DNA of 64,000 nt from Poritiphilus sp965212595 (lineage in GTDB: Bacteria; Bacteroidota; Bacteroidia; Flavobacteriales; Flavobacteriaceae): contig CBDBVE010000007.1 of assembly GCA_965212595.1 (NCBI GenBank), positions 558,001-622,000 of the forward strand, given 5' to 3'. Below, piece after piece: positions 54,754-63,749 of the stretch; position 1 is the stretch's first letter; the number at the start of each line of letters is the position of its first letter. Under the pieces are notes generated by a model that was not told the origin of the DNA, made no database searches, and saw nothing but the letters and a program-made list of their open reading frames with translations. Made by a program: the position numbers and the translations under genes.

Positions 54754-56190
54754 ATGGAAATCAATTCATTAAAGACAATTTTTATTTTTTCATTAATTAT
54801 AGTGGCGATTGGTTGTAGGGATAAAAGCAAAGCATTTAATACTACCAATATAGATGACATAGAATACAGGCTAGACTCTGTTGCAAATAGCTTTCTTAAA
54901 TCTAATAAAGTCCTTGGATTCTCTATTGCAGTCCAAAAATCAAAGGAATTGATATACAAAAAAAGTTTTGGCTTCATTGATAGTTCAAAAACCAAACCTG
55001 TTACCAATGATATTGGGTTTCCAATTGCTTCAGCCACCAAGCCAATTATGGCTATAATTGCTGTTAAAATGATGAATGAAAATTTACTTGATCTTGATGA
55101 TAAAATTGTAAAATACCTTCCTCATTTCCCTAAACGCAAATATTCAAATCAAATTACTATAAGACATCTCTTAAATCATACCTCTGGGGTACCTGATTAT
55201 ACATCCTATATTGACAGTCTATCACTTTCAGGAAAGAAACAAATTACCCTAAACGACTATTTTGACGCAATAGAAAACCAAAATCAACTTTTTGAACCTG
55301 GATCAAAGTTTTCGTATTCTAATTCTGGATTTGTTATTGTCACGGAAATAATGAAAAAAGTCTCTGGTCTAAGTTTCGCAGAGCTAATAGAAAAATATAT
55401 AAAAAATGACCTCTCCTTTCCAACTATCGATGCGTACTATAACGATTTGAAAGATTCAAAAACCACGGAAATATTTGAGTTATCTGAAAGTATTTACTTA
55501 AAAAGCTTTTTGAACGAGATGACCTATATTGAAGGTGACGGAGGTATAAGCTCTTCAGCTGGCGATCTTGCAAAATTCATCTATAGCGTAAATAGTGGAC
55601 TCATAATTCCTAAAGAAAAGTTGAAGGAAATGATTGAGCCATCGCATTTAAGCTCAGGCATTTTCTCTGATTACGGCTTAGGATTTAGGACGGGTTATCT
55701 CGAAGGACATAAGGTCTATGGTCATACAGGCGGCCATATAACGCGTTGGTGCGTTATGAGCCATTTTCCGGATGATGGCCTTAGTATTGCAGTTGTCGTA
55801 AATACTTATTCCACACCTTCAAATGCACTTAATATATTTGGCGCCATCGCCATTGAATGTCTTGATTTAAAACTCAAAGAATTAAATGAACAGAATAGCC
55901 CAATCGATAATATTGAATCATTTATAGGTGATTATATCCGCCCAACAGATACCAAAACGAGATTTATGAAAATAATTAAATATCCTGATGACAAACATCT
56001 TTATAGGAAAAGAAGTAATAGTGATTCACGAGGAGAAAGGCTTTATCATGTTGAGAAAAATGCATTTGCTCCTGAGTCGGCACCGATGGATCGTTTGATT
56101 TTTGAGACTGATAGCAATGGCGATGTTATATATTTCAAAGAATACTATAATGGCCTCTTCATTGGTATTCGAGACAAAAGACTCAACTAA
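54754..56190 (+). CDS. Beta-lactamase-fold serine hydrolase lipoprotein, cassette-borne
   Basis: 478 residues from the ATG at 54754, which gives a signal with lipobox IIVAIGCRDKSK; the frame is open 11 codons further upstream. Catalytic SxxK in PIASATKPIMAI, LLNHTSGVPDYTSY, the Tyr of YSNSGFVIV (YxN), and GHTGGHITRWCV at the late motif. A C-terminal ~100-residue domain follows. It forms a one-gene cassette between attC-like sites 4 and 5. Confidence 0.9.
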   Translation: MEINSLKTIFIFSLIIVAIGCRDKSKAFNTTNIDDIEYRLDSVANSFLKSNKVLGFSIAVQKSKELIYKKSFGFIDSSKTKPVTNDIGFPIASATKPIMAIIAVKMMNENLLDLDDKIVKYLPHFPKRKYSNQITIRHLLNHTSGVPDYTSYIDSLSLSGKKQITLNDYFDAIENQNQLFEPGSKFSYSNSGFVIVTEIMKKVSGLSFAELIEKYIKNDLSFPTIDAYYNDLKDSKTTEIFELSESIYLKSFLNEMTYIEGDGGISSSAGDLAKFIYSVNSGLIIPKEKLKEMIEPSHLSSGIFSDYGLGFRTGYLEGHKVYGHTGGHITRWCVMSHFPDDGLSIAVVVNTYSTPSNALNIFGAIAIECLDLKLKELNEQNSPIDNIESFIGDYIRPTDTKTRFMKIIKYPDDKHLYRKRSNSDSRGERLYHVEKNAFAPESAPMDRLIFETDSNGDVIYFKEYYNGLFIGIRDKRLN

Positions 56191-56191
56191 G

Positions 56192-56247
56192 TACAACAAC
56201 GTATATAAGCCATGGCTATCCACCACGGCTCATATACAAAACCGTTT
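56192..56247 (+). other. attC-like site 5
   Basis: ACAACAACGTATATAAGCC pairs with GGCTCATATACAAAACCGTT: AAC/GTT ends, GTATAT/ATATAC and AGCC/GGCT stems with extra bases on the 3' arm. At 56 bases it is the second shortest of the set. It begins 2 bases after the serine hydrolase stop and marks the end of the array. Confidence 0.68.
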
Positions 56248-56296
56248 TTATTGCCCTTCAAAAACTCAAACAAGTTTGGTTTTCTTCGGGGAAATA

Positions 56297-56326
56297 AAAA
56301 GCCTGCAACGAAAGTTGCAGGCTTTG
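56297..56326 (-). terminator. Terminator of the tRNA-Arg transcript
   Basis: AAAGCCTGCAAC and GTTGCAGGCTTT form a 12-bp stem with a TTTC/GAAA loop and a T tract on the minus strand, 10 bases past the tRNA 3' end. Confidence 0.85.
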
Positions 56327-56335
56327 CGCTTGTAG

Positions 56336-56409
56336 TGACCGCGGGAGGATTCGAACCCCCAACCCTCAGAGCCGAAATCTGATATTCTATCCAGTTGAAC
56401 TACGCGGCC
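56336..56409 (-). tRNA. tRNA-Arg (anticodon TCG)
   Basis: The minus strand folds as a full cloverleaf: acceptor GGCCGCG / CGCGGTC with one G-T pair, D-arm containing AACTGGATAG, anticodon stem TCAGA/TCTGA around loop TTTCGGC (anticodon TCG, read as UCG, for CGA-type Arg codons), and T-arm with GGTTCGAATCC. The discriminator base is A and CCA is not encoded. Confidence 0.9.
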
Positions 56410-56413
56410 TAAT

Positions 56414-56737
56414 TTAGCGAGCGCAATTTACGCAAAAAGAACTTTGCGGCGCTAATAAAATACGTTCAATTGGTATCTGTTTTTTGCATTTGGGGCACAT
56501 ACCAAATTCTGAAGTTCCTAATTTACTTAGATTGCGTTTTAAGCCTTTCAGGCGTTCCCTTGATTTCCGTAAGGCGGCATCCATCACTCCTTTATTATTG
56601 ATGGCATCCATCCTGGAAACTCTGCCGATAGCATTATCCGGAGCAATTGGCTGTGTCATTCCTTCATATTGCTTCACCCGCTTTTCGGTTTTATCAATCT
56701 CTTGCTCAAAGCGTTTTCGAATTTCGGAAAGTTCCAT
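56414..56737 (-). CDS. DksA/TraR-family C4 zinc-finger protein
   Basis: 107 residues. The N-terminal two-thirds is a charged coiled coil (EIRKRFEQEIDKTEKRVKQY, LRKSRERLKGLKRNLSKLG) and the C-terminus has the four-Cys zinc finger CPKC...CVNC (GMCPKCKKQIPIERI, SSFCVNCAR). DksA-type proteins bind RNA polymerase through its secondary channel. It is shorter than DksA (about 150), closer to TraR-like forms. It is co-directional with tRNA-Arg, yqeY and the division genes. Confidence 0.88.
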   Translation of the reverse strand: MELSEIRKRFEQEIDKTEKRVKQYEGMTQPIAPDNAIGRVSRMDAINNKGVMDAALRKSRERLKGLKRNLSKLGTSEFGMCPKCKKQIPIERILLAPQSSFCVNCAR

Positions 56738-56745
56738 GCCTAAAC

Positions 56746-57195
56746 CTACCCAAGTTTATTGCGTACAATAGCCGATATCGTTTTCCCGTCCGCCTGGCCC
56801 GCTAACTCTTTGCTTACTATTCCCATGACCTTGCCCATATCCTGCATACCATTGGCGCCTATCGCATCTATTGTTTGAACTACCACTTTTTCAATTTCTT
56901 CCTCTGTAAGTTGCTCGGGTAAGAACTTTGCAATGACTTCGGCCTGCGCTAATTCTGGTTCAGCGAGATCCTCTCTGCCTTGTTCTTTAAAGATGGTAGC
57001 ACTATCTCTACGCTGCTTCACCAGCTTCTGCACGAGCTTAATTTCGTCTGCTTCAGAAAGTCCGTCTCCCGCTCCCTTTTCTGTCTGTGCGAGCAACAAG
57101 GCCGACTTGATAGCGCGCAGGGATTCTAAGGCCACGGTGTTTTTTGTTTTCATGGCCATTTTCATTTCTTCCATTACCTGTGTTTGTAAGCTCAT
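56746..57195 (-). CDS. YqeY (GatB/YqeY domain) protein
   Basis: 149 residues. Motifs LRAIKSALLLAQTEKG, EIKLVQKLVKQRRDSATIFK, GREDLAEPELAQAEVIAKFL and GKVMGIVSKELAGQADGKTI define the family, which shares the tail domain of the amidotransferase subunit GatB. Its function is unknown, with a proposed tRNA-linked role. It ends 8 bases before the DksA-like start and follows ftsZ after a terminator. Confidence 0.93.
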   Translation of the reverse strand: MSLQTQVMEEMKMAMKTKNTVALESLRAIKSALLLAQTEKGAGDGLSEADEIKLVQKLVKQRRDSATIFKEQGREDLAEPELAQAEVIAKFLPEQLTEEEIEKVVVQTIDAIGANGMQDMGKVMGIVSKELAGQADGKTISAIVRNKLG

Positions 57196-57221
57196 ATCAC
57201 CTTAAATTTAGCGAGACGAAG

Positions 57222-57262
57222 ATAAAAAAAATAAACCCGAAAACTGGCTTGTCTTCGGGTTT
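57222..57262 (-). terminator. Intrinsic terminator after ftsZ
   Basis: On the minus strand AAACCCGAAGA and a matching TTTTCGGGTTT around an acaagccag loop are followed by ATTTTTTTTAT, about 35 bases after the ftsZ stop. Confidence 0.85.
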
Positions 57263-57295
57263 AAGTGCGCTTTGGGGTGACTATCAAAAAACTAA

Positions 57296-59227
57296 CTAAT
57301 CTACGTTTCCATGTAAAAAAGAGTTATTAGAACGCAATTGCATGTCACCATTGCTATCTTCTCCCAATGTGGTTTTTGACACTTTCCCCTCTTTGGGGTT
57401 TTCGTCCAGGTCAACCCCTTGTCTTTTATATGCCGGTTCTTTCTCTATTTCATCAATATTACTAACTCCGTTCTGAAACTTATAATTAAAATCTTTCAAC
57501 TTCTTTCTTCGCTCATCAGCTCTTTCCTTAAGCATTTCCTCAATAGGGCTATTCATAGGATCAACCTCACCTTTTTCTGCAGCGCTGGTGGTGCTTTCTT
57601 CACTTAGTGTTTTTTTCTCGAAAACAAGTTCATCCTCAACAATTTTAGGGTCATAACCTTCAGCCATGGATTTAGCTCCGGTTAGTTTATTTTCCAATTC
57701 TATATAGTCATCAAGACTATAGCGCGTTTCTCGCTCCTTATTATATTCCAGAACCGGTATTACTTCAATATGGTCCTTAACATCCAGTTCTTTGACTTCC
57801 TCATCTAGATCAAAGGTGATCACATTTTCTTTTTCTTCCTCTTTATCTTCTTTTACTGAGGATAAAGGCATATCAAAACTAAAGGCTATTTGCTCTTTCT
57901 CTTCAGGTTTAGCCGAAACAATTTCCGGATCAATTACTTCAATATCATTTAAAGTATCCTTTGCGTCAATTATGATGAAATCATCCTCCGCGAGCTCTTC
58001 AGCAATCACTTCCTCATAGAAGACATTAAAATTCCGGATAAAACTTGTCGTCGGGATCAACTCCAGGTCTTCGGCATCTTCCTCCTCTTCCAAAGTGTGT
58101 TTTATGATTGGTTCAAAAGCCTCTTCCTCTTCTACCAACTGATGTACCACTGGGGTATCGCTCAAATTGTGTTCAGCCTTTTGCTCCTCTTCAAGTGTAT
58201 GTATGATTTTCTTCGTCTCGGTATTTACAATCTCGTCTTGCTGGTCCACGTTAAAGCCTGTCGCAATAACCGTAACGGCTATAGCCTCTCCCAGACTCTC
58301 ATCTTCTCCAACACCCATGATGATATTAGCGCCATGACCGGCCTCTACCTGAATGTGATCATTAATTTCACCAATCTCATCAATAGTAATCTCTTGAGAT
58401 CCCGATACAATAAGGAGTAAGACATTTTTAGCACCGGTGATCTTATTATCATTGAGTAAAGGAGAATCCAAAGCTTTCATTATAGCTTCTTGAGCCCTTG
58501 AGGAACCAGCGGATATAGACGAGCCCATAATGGCAGTACCACTATTAGACAGAACGGTCTTGGCGTCTCTTAAGTCAATATTCTGGGTATAATGGTGGGT
58601 AATTACCTCTGCAATACCTCGAGCCGCGGTAGCCAACACCTCATCGGCTTTAGAAAACCCTGCCTTGAAACCGAGGTTACCATATACTTCTCTGAGTTTA
58701 TTATTATTGATAACAATCAAGGAATCTACGTTCTCTCTTAATTTCTCTATTCCAATCTGAGCTTGCCTGCATCTGTTTTTTCCCTCGAACTGGAACGGCA
58801 TTGTTACAATTCCTACAGTTAAGACATCCATCTCCTTAGCCTGCTTAGCTATAACTGGAGCGGCTCCAGTACCCGTACCTCCACCCATTCCGGCAGTGAT
58901 AAAAATCATCTTGGTAGAAGTATCCAACATCCGCTTTATTTCTTCCATGCTTTCCAATGCCGCCTGTTCCCCTACTTCAGGGTTGGCACCTGCCCCAAGA
59001 CCTTCGGTAAGTGAAACTCCTAATTGAATTTTTATTGGGACTGCACTATTTTGCAAAGCCTGAGCATCTGTATTACAGATTACAAAATCTACTCCATTTA
59101 TTCCTGCCTGGAACATGTGATTGATAGCATTACTTCCGCCACCTCCCACGCCGATCACTTTAATTACATTGCTTTGATTCTTAGGCAAATCAAAATCTAT
59201 ACTTTCAAATTCGGTGTTCTTGCTCAT
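57296..59227 (-). CDS. ftsZ: Cell division protein FtsZ
   Basis: Tubulin-like GTPase that forms the division ring. The GTPase core (about 1-330) shows IKVIGVGGGGSNAINHM and the tubulin signature GGGTGTGAAPVIA, with NNNKLREV and FKAGFSKADEVLATAARGI in the T7/H7 region. At 643 residues it is much longer than the E. coli protein (383), because of an acidic linker (LEEEQKAEHNLSDTPV to LDEEVKELDVKDHIEV) as seen in other Flavobacteriaceae. The C-terminus ends RSNNSFLHGNVD. It is the last gene of the division cluster before a terminator. Confidence 0.98.
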   Translation of the reverse strand: MSKNTEFESIDFDLPKNQSNVIKVIGVGGGGSNAINHMFQAGINGVDFVICNTDAQALQNSAVPIKIQLGVSLTEGLGAGANPEVGEQAALESMEEIKRMLDTSTKMIFITAGMGGGTGTGAAPVIAKQAKEMDVLTVGIVTMPFQFEGKNRCRQAQIGIEKLRENVDSLIVINNNKLREVYGNLGFKAGFSKADEVLATAARGIAEVITHHYTQNIDLRDAKTVLSNSGTAIMGSSISAGSSRAQEAIMKALDSPLLNDNKITGAKNVLLLIVSGSQEITIDEIGEINDHIQVEAGHGANIIMGVGEDESLGEAIAVTVIATGFNVDQQDEIVNTETKKIIHTLEEEQKAEHNLSDTPVVHQLVEEEEAFEPIIKHTLEEEEDAEDLELIPTTSFIRNFNVFYEEVIAEELAEDDFIIIDAKDTLNDIEVIDPEIVSAKPEEKEQIAFSFDMPLSSVKEDKEEEKENVITFDLDEEVKELDVKDHIEVIPVLEYNKERETRYSLDDYIELENKLTGAKSMAEGYDPKIVEDELVFEKKTLSEESTTSAAEKGEVDPMNSPIEEMLKERADERRKKLKDFNYKFQNGVSNIDEIEKEPAYKRQGVDLDENPKEGKVSKTTLGEDSNGDMQLRSNNSFLHGNVD

Positions 59228-59271
59228 GTCTATACTGTTACTGGTTATTGTTATGCGTTTCTATAATGGGG

Positions 59272-60588
59272 TTACTCTGCGTTATCTAAGAAATCTTTTA
59301 GTTTCTCGGACCATTTGTCAAAAACTGATTTTCGGACTTTTTTTCTGGATCCGGCCACCATTTCTTCTTCCTCGCCCTCCAAGACCAATTCTTCCTCCGG
59401 CTCTGATTCTGGTAATGCCTGTCTCGTATTGTTTTCTATGGCATTCATAAGAAGTCCAACGGCAGTCGCGTACAGAGGGCTTGCTATTTCCACATCAGAA
59501 TCTCCAGCCAAATGCTCATTGGGATACCCAATTCTCGTGTCCATTCCGGTAATATATTCCACCAACTGCTTCAAATGTTTGAGCTGGCTGCCTCCTCCGG
59601 TAAGTACGATACCTGCGATTAATTTCTTCTTTTGCTCTTCGTGTCCGTAGTTCTTAATTTCTACATAAACCTGTTCTACTATCTCAACAACTCTTGCATG
59701 AATTATTTTAGAAAGGTTTTTTAAAGTGATCTCTTTTGGCTCTCTTCCTCTCAAACCAGGAATAGAGACAATCTCATTGTCTTTATTTTCCCCGGGCCAG
59801 GCCGAACCAAATTTCATTTTCAGCAATTCTGCCTGCTTTTCTATAATAGAGCAGCCTTCCTTAATATCTTCTGTAATGACATTCCCACCGAAAGGAATTA
59901 CGGCGGTATGGCGGATAATACCATCTTTGAAAATGGCCAGGTCAGTTGTACCACCGCCTATATCTATCAGCGCAACACCCGCTTCTTTCTCCTCCTGACT
60001 GAGTACTGCATCTGAAGACGCCAGAGGTTCTAAGGTGATATTACCAAGATCTAGGCCTGCGCTTTTAATACAGCGTCCAATATTCTTAATAGAAGAAACC
60101 TGTCCCACGACCACGTGAAAATTGGCCTCTAACCGCCCTCCATACATCCCAATAGGTTGCTTAATCTCTGCCTGCCCATCTACCTTGTATTCCTGAGGTA
60201 AAACATGAATGATCTCTTCTCCAGGCAACATCACAAGTTTATAAACCTGGTTACAGAGTTTGTCAAGGTCATCTTCATTAATGACCTCTTCAGAATTCGC
60301 CCTGGTTATATAATCACTGTGCTGAAGGCTTCTGATATGCTGGCCGGCAATACCTACAACCACTGCGCTGATTTTTAGACCCGAATTGGTTTCGGCCTGT
60401 TCTACGGCCTGCTGAATAGACTTAATGGTCTGTGTAATGTTGTTGACCACCCCTCTATGAACTCCGAGGCTTTTAGATCTGCCGATTCCCAAAACCTCAA
60501 TTTTACCGTACTCGTTCTCTTTGCCAATTATGGCAACGATTTTCGTAGTACCGATGTCTAGCCCAATAGAATATTTGCCCTGTTCCAT
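59272..60588 (-). CDS. ftsA: Cell division protein FtsA
   Basis: 438 residues from the ATG at 60588, which gives MEQGKYSIGLDIGTTKIVAI; the frame is open 7 codons further up. It is an actin-fold ATPase with phosphate 1 loop (GLDIGTTKI), phosphate 2 (ALIDIGGGTTDLAIF), the SHS2-like 1C domain and adenosine loop GIVLTGGGSQLKHL. The C-terminal amphipathic helix FDKWSEKLKDFLDNAE anchors it to the membrane. It tethers FtsZ. Confidence 0.97.
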   Translation of the reverse strand: MEQGKYSIGLDIGTTKIVAIIGKENEYGKIEVLGIGRSKSLGVHRGVVNNITQTIKSIQQAVEQAETNSGLKISAVVVGIAGQHIRSLQHSDYITRANSEEVINEDDLDKLCNQVYKLVMLPGEEIIHVLPQEYKVDGQAEIKQPIGMYGGRLEANFHVVVGQVSSIKNIGRCIKSAGLDLGNITLEPLASSDAVLSQEEKEAGVALIDIGGGTTDLAIFKDGIIRHTAVIPFGGNVITEDIKEGCSIIEKQAELLKMKFGSAWPGENKDNEIVSIPGLRGREPKEITLKNLSKIIHARVVEIVEQVYVEIKNYGHEEQKKKLIAGIVLTGGGSQLKHLKQLVEYITGMDTRIGYPNEHLAGDSDVEIASPLYATAVGLLMNAIENNTRQALPESEPEEELVLEGEEEEMVAGSRKKVRKSVFDKWSEKLKDFLDNAE

Positions 60589-60593
60589 AATTT

Positions 60594-61313
60594 TTAAATT
60601 TTGGTGCACACTACCTGATTGTTGAATTCCAAGCTTACTATTTGATAATTTTCTAAGGTTTCGTCTTTCATGGCTTTCGTATAGAAGGCCTTGAAATTGT
60701 TGAATTTTTCATGCAACCCATCAACGTTTCCAAGATGCACTACAAAACTCTCTACACGGAACTTCAATTGATACTTTTCCTCGTCTTCAATATGAATTCC
60801 GATGACATTTTTGCGTAAAAAATCATCCTCATTGATATACTTTAAAATAACGTATACATCCTCCAGGCCCTTTCCTGTAATTTTACCCGTTATTATGGGT
60901 ACCCTGGCAGAGTGATTCCTGGATAAGGGCATGCGTTTTCCTTCCTCATCCAGATAAAATTTTGAATTCCCCTCTACTCTTCCGATTGGTTGCCGTTGTA
61001 CAATTTGAGATGTAAGTTCACCATTTACAGTAAGATAAACTTGGGCACTTTTCACCATTTCATTGGTCTCAATGACCTCCTCTATCGTATTCAAAACTAA
61101 TTTTTCTTTAGGCACGTTTCGGAGACTTCCATAATTTTGTATTAACAATTTATTAACCATTCCTTCAGTTAGGTAAAGATTGTCTTCACCTTCAAATTTT
61201 ACTGTAATCCCCTGTACACTTTTTTGAGAACTTCGGTGATTGGTAAAAGCATATAGTGCTGTTATACAACATGTTAGAAAAAATAGCTTGATGAAGTCCC
61301 TGTTAATTTTCAT
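60594..61313 (-). CDS. ftsQ: Cell division protein FtsQ
   Basis: 239 residues. A short cytoplasmic N-terminus and a single membrane helix (IKLFFLTCCITALYAF) come first. A POTRA-like domain follows (YLTEGMVNKLLIQNYGSLRNV, TNEMVKSAQVYLTVNGELTS), then the FtsQ beta domain (YLDEEGKRMPLSRNHSARVP). It overlaps murC by 11 bases and ends 5 bases before the chosen ftsA start. Confidence 0.92.
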   Translation of the reverse strand: MKINRDFIKLFFLTCCITALYAFTNHRSSQKSVQGITVKFEGEDNLYLTEGMVNKLLIQNYGSLRNVPKEKLVLNTIEEVIETNEMVKSAQVYLTVNGELTSQIVQRQPIGRVEGNSKFYLDEEGKRMPLSRNHSARVPIITGKITGKGLEDVYVILKYINEDDFLRKNVIGIHIEDEEKYQLKFRVESFVVHLGNVDGLHEKFNNFKAFYTKAMKDETLENYQIVSLEFNNQVVCTKI

Positions 61314-62655
61314 GTTGCAACTCGCTTTTTAATTTTGAAATTTCCAGTCCAATATCACCAGCTCCCATGGTTACAAGAACCTGTGGTTTTTGACCCTTAA
61401 TTTCTGTAACTAAATCTGTTTTTTTTATTAATTTTTTACGTCTGTTATCGATTTTTCCAAGTAACCAGTCCGAGTTCACTCCACGTATGGGTTCTTCGCG
61501 CGCCGGATAAATATCAAGCAGTAAAATGCTGTCAAATTGGGCCAGGCTGCTGGCAAATCCTTCTACAAAATCTCTGGTTCTTGAAAAGAGATGTGGCTGA
61601 AAAACCGCAAGCACCTTTTTTCCCGGATGCATTTCCGAAATGGCTTGGTAAACCGCGTTAATCTCCGTAGGATGATGTGCATAGTCATCGATAAAAACAA
61701 AATTGTCTTCTTTGATTTTGTAAGAAAAGCGCCTTTGCACGCCCTTGAAGGTTTCCAAAGCTTCAGCAAGGCGATACGGTGGGGATCCGGTCTGTATCGC
61801 CATTGCAAATGCTACCAAACCATTGAGCAAATTATGCTTACCCGGTTTGTTGAATTTTACCCCATGTAAAGTGGTTTCAGGGGTTCCCAAGTCGAATATG
61901 TAGGTGCCATGTTCAATTTTCAAATTCCGAATACAATAATCAGAATCATCCTCTATGCCGTAGGTGATGCCCTCAAAAGGAAGTCCGTTCCTTATAAATA
62001 GCTTCCCGTTTGGCTTTAATTTTTGTATAAAATCGGTGAATGATGCTTTCAAGGAGTTATGATCTCCGTAGATATCAAGGTGGTCGGCGTCAACCGAAGT
62101 AATGCAGGCGACGTCTGGAGAAAGCTGAAGAAAAGACCTGTCAAATTCATCGGCCTCTACCACGGAATATTCATGCCCCTCAAACAAAAAATTACTATTA
62201 AAATCTTCAGAAATTCCACCAAGAAAAGCCGTCAATGGCGTCCCGGTTTCTTTTAACAAATGTGCCAAAATACTGGAGGTCGTAGTTTTACCATGGGTGC
62301 CTGCTACCGCAAAACAGAAAGTGTCCCGGGTTATAATTCCCAAGACCTCAGAGCGCTTTTTAACCTGGTAACCACCTTGCATAAAGTAATTAAGCTCCGA
62401 ATGGTCTGAAGGCACGGCTGGGGTAAAAACTACTAAAGTGTTTTCAGGATTCTTATAGTTTTCGGAAATGAGACCAACATTATCTTCATAATGAATGCTG
62501 ATATCGGCCCCTTCTAATTCACTGGTAAGCGGAGTGGATGTCTTGTCGTAACCAGACACTTGCTTTCCTATAAGCTTAAAATAGCGAGCCAAAGCAGACA
62601 TACCAATGCCTCCAATTCCAATAAAATAAACGCTATGTATGTCTTTTATACTCAC
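61303..62655 (-). CDS. murC: UDP-N-acetylmuramate--L-alanine ligase
   Basis: 450 residues. Rossmann motif YFIGIGGIGMSALARYF, ATP P-loop VAGTHGKTTTSSILAHLL, the Mur-ligase motifs EADEFDRSF and SVDADHLDIYGD, YAHHPTEINA, and the C-terminal domain (FQPHLFSRTRDF, LDIYPAREEPIRGV). It adds L-alanine to UDP-MurNAc, the first peptide step of peptidoglycan synthesis. It overlaps murG by 4 bases. Confidence 0.97.
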   Translation of the reverse strand: MSIKDIHSVYFIGIGGIGMSALARYFKLIGKQVSGYDKTSTPLTSELEGADISIHYEDNVGLISENYKNPENTLVVFTPAVPSDHSELNYFMQGGYQVKKRSEVLGIITRDTFCFAVAGTHGKTTTSSILAHLLKETGTPLTAFLGGISEDFNSNFLFEGHEYSVVEADEFDRSFLQLSPDVACITSVDADHLDIYGDHNSLKASFTDFIQKLKPNGKLFIRNGLPFEGITYGIEDDSDYCIRNLKIEHGTYIFDLGTPETTLHGVKFNKPGKHNLLNGLVAFAMAIQTGSPPYRLAEALETFKGVQRRFSYKIKEDNFVFIDDYAHHPTEINAVYQAISEMHPGKKVLAVFQPHLFSRTRDFVEGFASSLAQFDSILLLDIYPAREEPIRGVNSDWLLGKIDNRRKKLIKKTDLVTEIKGQKPQVLVTMGAGDIGLEISKLKSELQHEN

Positions 62656-63749
62656 TTTGTTATACTCAGTAATTTTTCTATTTCATCAACGATATGTATT
62701 GTGGCATATGGTTTTGCCAATTTCGTTATGTTTACACTCAGTTCTTTTATTTTATCATTTGAGTTTGCAATTTCCTTCAGAACAGATTGAAAGCGGGTAT
62801 CCAGCTCTTTTTCGCGGATCATTACAGCTCCCTTTTCGGCTGCTATGGAAAGTGCATTTTTAGTTTGATGATCTTCCGCAACATTTGGGGAGGGAATGAA
62901 AATTACAGGCTTTCCTACTATACACAGTTCAGAAACCGAGCCAGCTCCTGCCCTGGAAACGATGATATCTGCCGCGGCATAAGCTTGGTCCATACGATTG
63001 AGGAAGTCTTTAACTTTCACCCTATCCGATTCGTATTTTTTATAATCTTCATAGTAGAGTTTTCCACATTGCCAGATGAGTTGCAGTTGATTTTCCGCTA
63101 AGAAATCAAGGTTTGCCTCTATTAAGGTGTTAATTCTTCTAGCGCCCAGGCTTCCTCCTAATACCAAAACAGTCTTTCTTGTCTGATCCAGCCCAAAAAA
63201 TGCCTGTGCATCTGTCTTTAAAGCCGCATTTCCACTTAGATTAGCACGTACCGGATTCCCGGTCTTAACAATCTTATCTTTAGGGAAAAAAGCCTCCATA
63301 CCATCATAGGCAACACATATTTTGCTTGCTTTTTTAGCCAGGAGTTTGTTCGTAATACCAGCATAGGAATTTTGCTCCTGCAATAGGTAAGGAATTCGCT
63401 TTCGCGCAGCCATCTGCAACACGGGTCCGCTTGCAAATCCTCCTGTTCCTATAGCCATATGAGGTTTAAAATCTAATATGATACTTCGTGCTTTTATCAA
63501 ACTGCTTATTAGTTTAATTGGAAACATTAAATTTTTAAAGCTGAGCTTCCTTTGCAGGCCGCTAATCCATAATCCTCTAATCTCGTAGCCCGCCTGGGGC
63601 ACTTTTTCCATTTCCATTTTATCCTTTGCACCGACGAACAAAAACTGAGCATCGGGAAATCGATTTTTTAATTCGTTTGCAATAGCGATAGCAGGATAAA
63701 TGTGTCCTCCTGTACCTCCCCCAGATAGTATAAACCTATAATTGCCCAC
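62652..63749 (-). CDS. murG: UDP-N-acetylglucosamine transferase MurG
   Basis: 365 residues, GT28 family. GGGTGGHIYPAIAIA at the N-terminus, the middle loop HMAIGTGGFASGPVL, YLLQEQNSYAGITNK, GGSLGARRINTLI and the C-terminal UDP-GlcNAc-binding segment DIIVSRAGAGSVSEL are all canonical. It makes lipid II from lipid I at the inner face of the membrane. It overlaps ftsW by 14 bases. Confidence 0.97.
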   Translation of the reverse strand: MGNYRFILSGGGTGGHIYPAIAIANELKNRFPDAQFLFVGAKDKMEMEKVPQAGYEIRGLWISGLQRKLSFKNLMFPIKLISSLIKARSIILDFKPHMAIGTGGFASGPVLQMAARKRIPYLLQEQNSYAGITNKLLAKKASKICVAYDGMEAFFPKDKIVKTGNPVRANLSGNAALKTDAQAFFGLDQTRKTVLVLGGSLGARRINTLIEANLDFLAENQLQLIWQCGKLYYEDYKKYESDRVKVKDFLNRMDQAYAAADIIVSRAGAGSVSELCIVGKPVIFIPSPNVAEDHQTKNALSIAAEKGAVMIREKELDTRFQSVLKEIANSNDKIKELSVNITKLAKPYATIHIVDEIEKLLSITK

